A stretch of 64,000 nt of DNA from Amycolatopsis palatopharyngis (GTDB lineage Bacteria; Actinomycetota; Actinomycetes; Mycobacteriales; Pseudonocardiaceae): positions 62,001-126,000 of the forward strand of contig NZ_PQHZ01000005.1 in the NCBI RefSeq assembly GCF_003385185.1. The letters run 5' to 3'. A program made the position numbers and the translations under genes. The notes under the pieces were generated by a model. It was not told the DNA's origin. It worked only from the letters and a program-made list of their open reading frames with translations, and made no database searches. Shown here in pieces: positions 63,173-64,000 of the stretch; position 1 is the first letter of the stretch, and the number at the start of each line of letters is the position of its first letter.

Positions 63173-63786
63173 GTGAAACTCACCTTTCGTCCGTCCACCG
63201 TGCACCCCGCACGGCCCAGCTTCGCGATCACGTCGACGAGGAGCCTGCGCTCCACCGCCTTGATCCGCTCGTGCAGGCTTGCCTCGTCGTCATCGGCCTC
63301 GACCCGCACGGCCTCCTGCGCGATGATCGGCCCGGTGTCCACCCCCGCGTCCACCAGATGCACGGTCGACCCGGTCACCTTCACTCCCAGCTCCAGCGCG
63401 TCGGCAACGGCGTGCATGCCGGGAAACGCGGGAAGCAGCGCGGGATGGGTGTTCACCACGCGATTCGGGAACCGGTCGAGGAAGTGCGCACCGAGAATCT
63501 TCATGAACCCTGCCGACACGACGAGATCGGGCCCGTATGCGTCGACGGCTTCGGTCAGCGCCTTGTCCCAGCTCGTCCGGTCCGGATGATCCCCCATGCG
63601 CACGGTGAAATGCGGGATACCGGCCCGCTCGGCCCTGGCGAGCGCCTCGACGTCCGCGCGGTCCGTGCCGACGGCGACGACCTCCGCGGGGTAGTCGTCT
63701 CGTCCCACCGCATCGAGCAGTGCCTGAAGCAACGTTCCCGACCCTGAGGCGAGCACCACGAGCCTGGCGGACGCGGGCAGCTCCAA
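63169..63786 (-). CDS. purN: Phosphoribosylglycinamide formyltransferase
   Basis: The protein has 205 aa from TTG 63786. The start is uncertain: AAGGAG lies about 20 bases further upstream, but no better in-frame start was found. [14 protein letters not shown] binds GAR phosphate, and [18 protein letters not shown] carries the catalytic Asn-His. [13 protein letters not shown] follows. It transfers formyl from 10-formyl-THF in purine synthesis. Confidence 0.95.
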   Translation of the reverse strand: MELPASARLVVLASGSGTLLQALLDAVGRDDYPAEVVAVGTDRADVEALARAERAGIPHFTVRMGDHPDRTSWDKALTEAVDAYGPDLVVSAGFMKILGAHFLDRFPNRVVNTHPALLPAFPGMHAVADALELGVKVTGSTVHLVDAGVDTGPIIAQEAVRVEADDDEASLHERIKAVERRLLVDVIAKLGRAGCTVDGRKVSFT

Positions 63787-63907
63787 CCGAGTAGCCAGAA
63801 CGGTCTCCTTGCTGGGGCGAACGCGCTCGCACGCACGCCGATCGACCTGGTCACCTCACCTTAACGCCGGGTTGTTGATCTACGAGAGGCGGTGGGTGCG
63901 GCCCAGC

Positions 63908-64000
63908 TCACTCTCCGCGTGGCTCTCGCTCCGTTTTCGCGGCGCCGTCAACCGTGTCGCCGGTGTCCTCGGTGGTGGCGGTGTCCTCGGTGGTGGCGGT
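63908..64000 (-). CDS. C-terminal end of a protein cut by the window edge
   Basis: Thirty codons before TGA 63910-63908 stay open to the edge and encode an acidic, Thr-rich tail (TATTEDTATTEDTGDT). Upstream of purN in many actinobacteria lies a DUF6350 membrane protein, which may be this gene. The reading frame and position fit, but the fragment is too short to be sure. Confidence 0.45.
   Translation of the reverse strand, partial: TATTEDTATTEDTGDTVDGAAKTEREPRGE
63963..63998. repeat. Two 18-bp tandem repeats at the right edge
   Basis: GTGTCCTCGGTGGTGGCG occurs twice head-to-tail at 63963-63980 and 63981-63998 and may continue beyond the window. It encodes the repeated TATTED tail of the truncated gene. 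Confidence 0.85.

Overview
The window is GC-rich, coding-dense actinomycete DNA with many GTG starts, ATGA or GTGA overlaps between consecutive genes, F420 biosynthesis and F420-dependent enzymes, a SARP regulator and an ImuA/ImuB/DnaE2 mutasome. Gene content and order (yihY-trpS, folD next to DUF3017, purN-purH) fit a filamentous actinobacterium, most likely Pseudonocardiales. The genus cannot be fixed from the sequence alone.

Region 1 (1 to about 31.8 kb) is a glycosylated type II polyketide gene cluster, cut off at the left edge. A minus-strand operon running from 8524 past base 1 carries a DpsC-like KSIII, an ACP, a KS/CLF pair, a second ACP, and then a complete beta-branching cassette: a LnmK-type acyltransferase/decarboxylase, a donor ACP, an HMG-CoA-synthase-like enzyme, two enoyl-CoA hydratases and a stand-alone AT. 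Divergent plus-strand genes add an AT, a short-chain ketoreductase and an F420-type oxidoreductase. A second full minimal PKS (KS, CLF, ACP; 17615-14871) is followed by an ActIII-like C9 ketoreductase and a TylF-type O-methyltransferase, with a didomain aromatase/cyclase at 12087-13034. The deoxyaminosugar operon (23723-18929) encodes 2,3-dehydratase, PLP aminotransferase, N,N-dimethyltransferase, 3,5-epimerase and a frameshifted 4-ketoreductase. Two glycosyltransferases, a beta-lactamase/LovD-fold protein, two NTF2-like proteins, a Ddn-like F420 protein, a hemerythrin, a metallo-beta-lactamase-fold protein, a SARP activator and an ActVA-ORF5-like hydroxylase complete the cluster.

The simplest reading is that set A builds a short chain, which the HMGS cassette alkylates at a beta-carbonyl. 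Set B with its C9 ketoreductase and aromatase/cyclase builds an aromatic core, and both parts end up in one aminosugar glycoside. Whether the branched chain is the starter of the core or a separately attached acyl group cannot be decided from sequence.

Region 2 (about 31.9-64 kb) is mostly core genome. It contains YihY, TrpS, a secreted trypsin, FO synthase, exonuclease III, isocitrate dehydrogenase, F420-dependent LLM and spermidine-synthase-like enzymes, an MFS/ArsR pair, a second MFS exporter behind a leader-peptide/attenuator-like leader, FolD with DUF3017 and a DMT transporter, a large TNT-toxin-domain protein, a pentapeptide-repeat protein, the SOS-controlled imuA-imuB-small ORF-dnaE2 operon, an alpha/beta hydrolase, a membrane-anchored protein and PurN/PurH. 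A 58-nt double palindrome occurs identically at 47796-47853 and 61525-61582, each time between convergent genes. No rRNA, tRNA, CRISPR array, transposase or integrase was seen.
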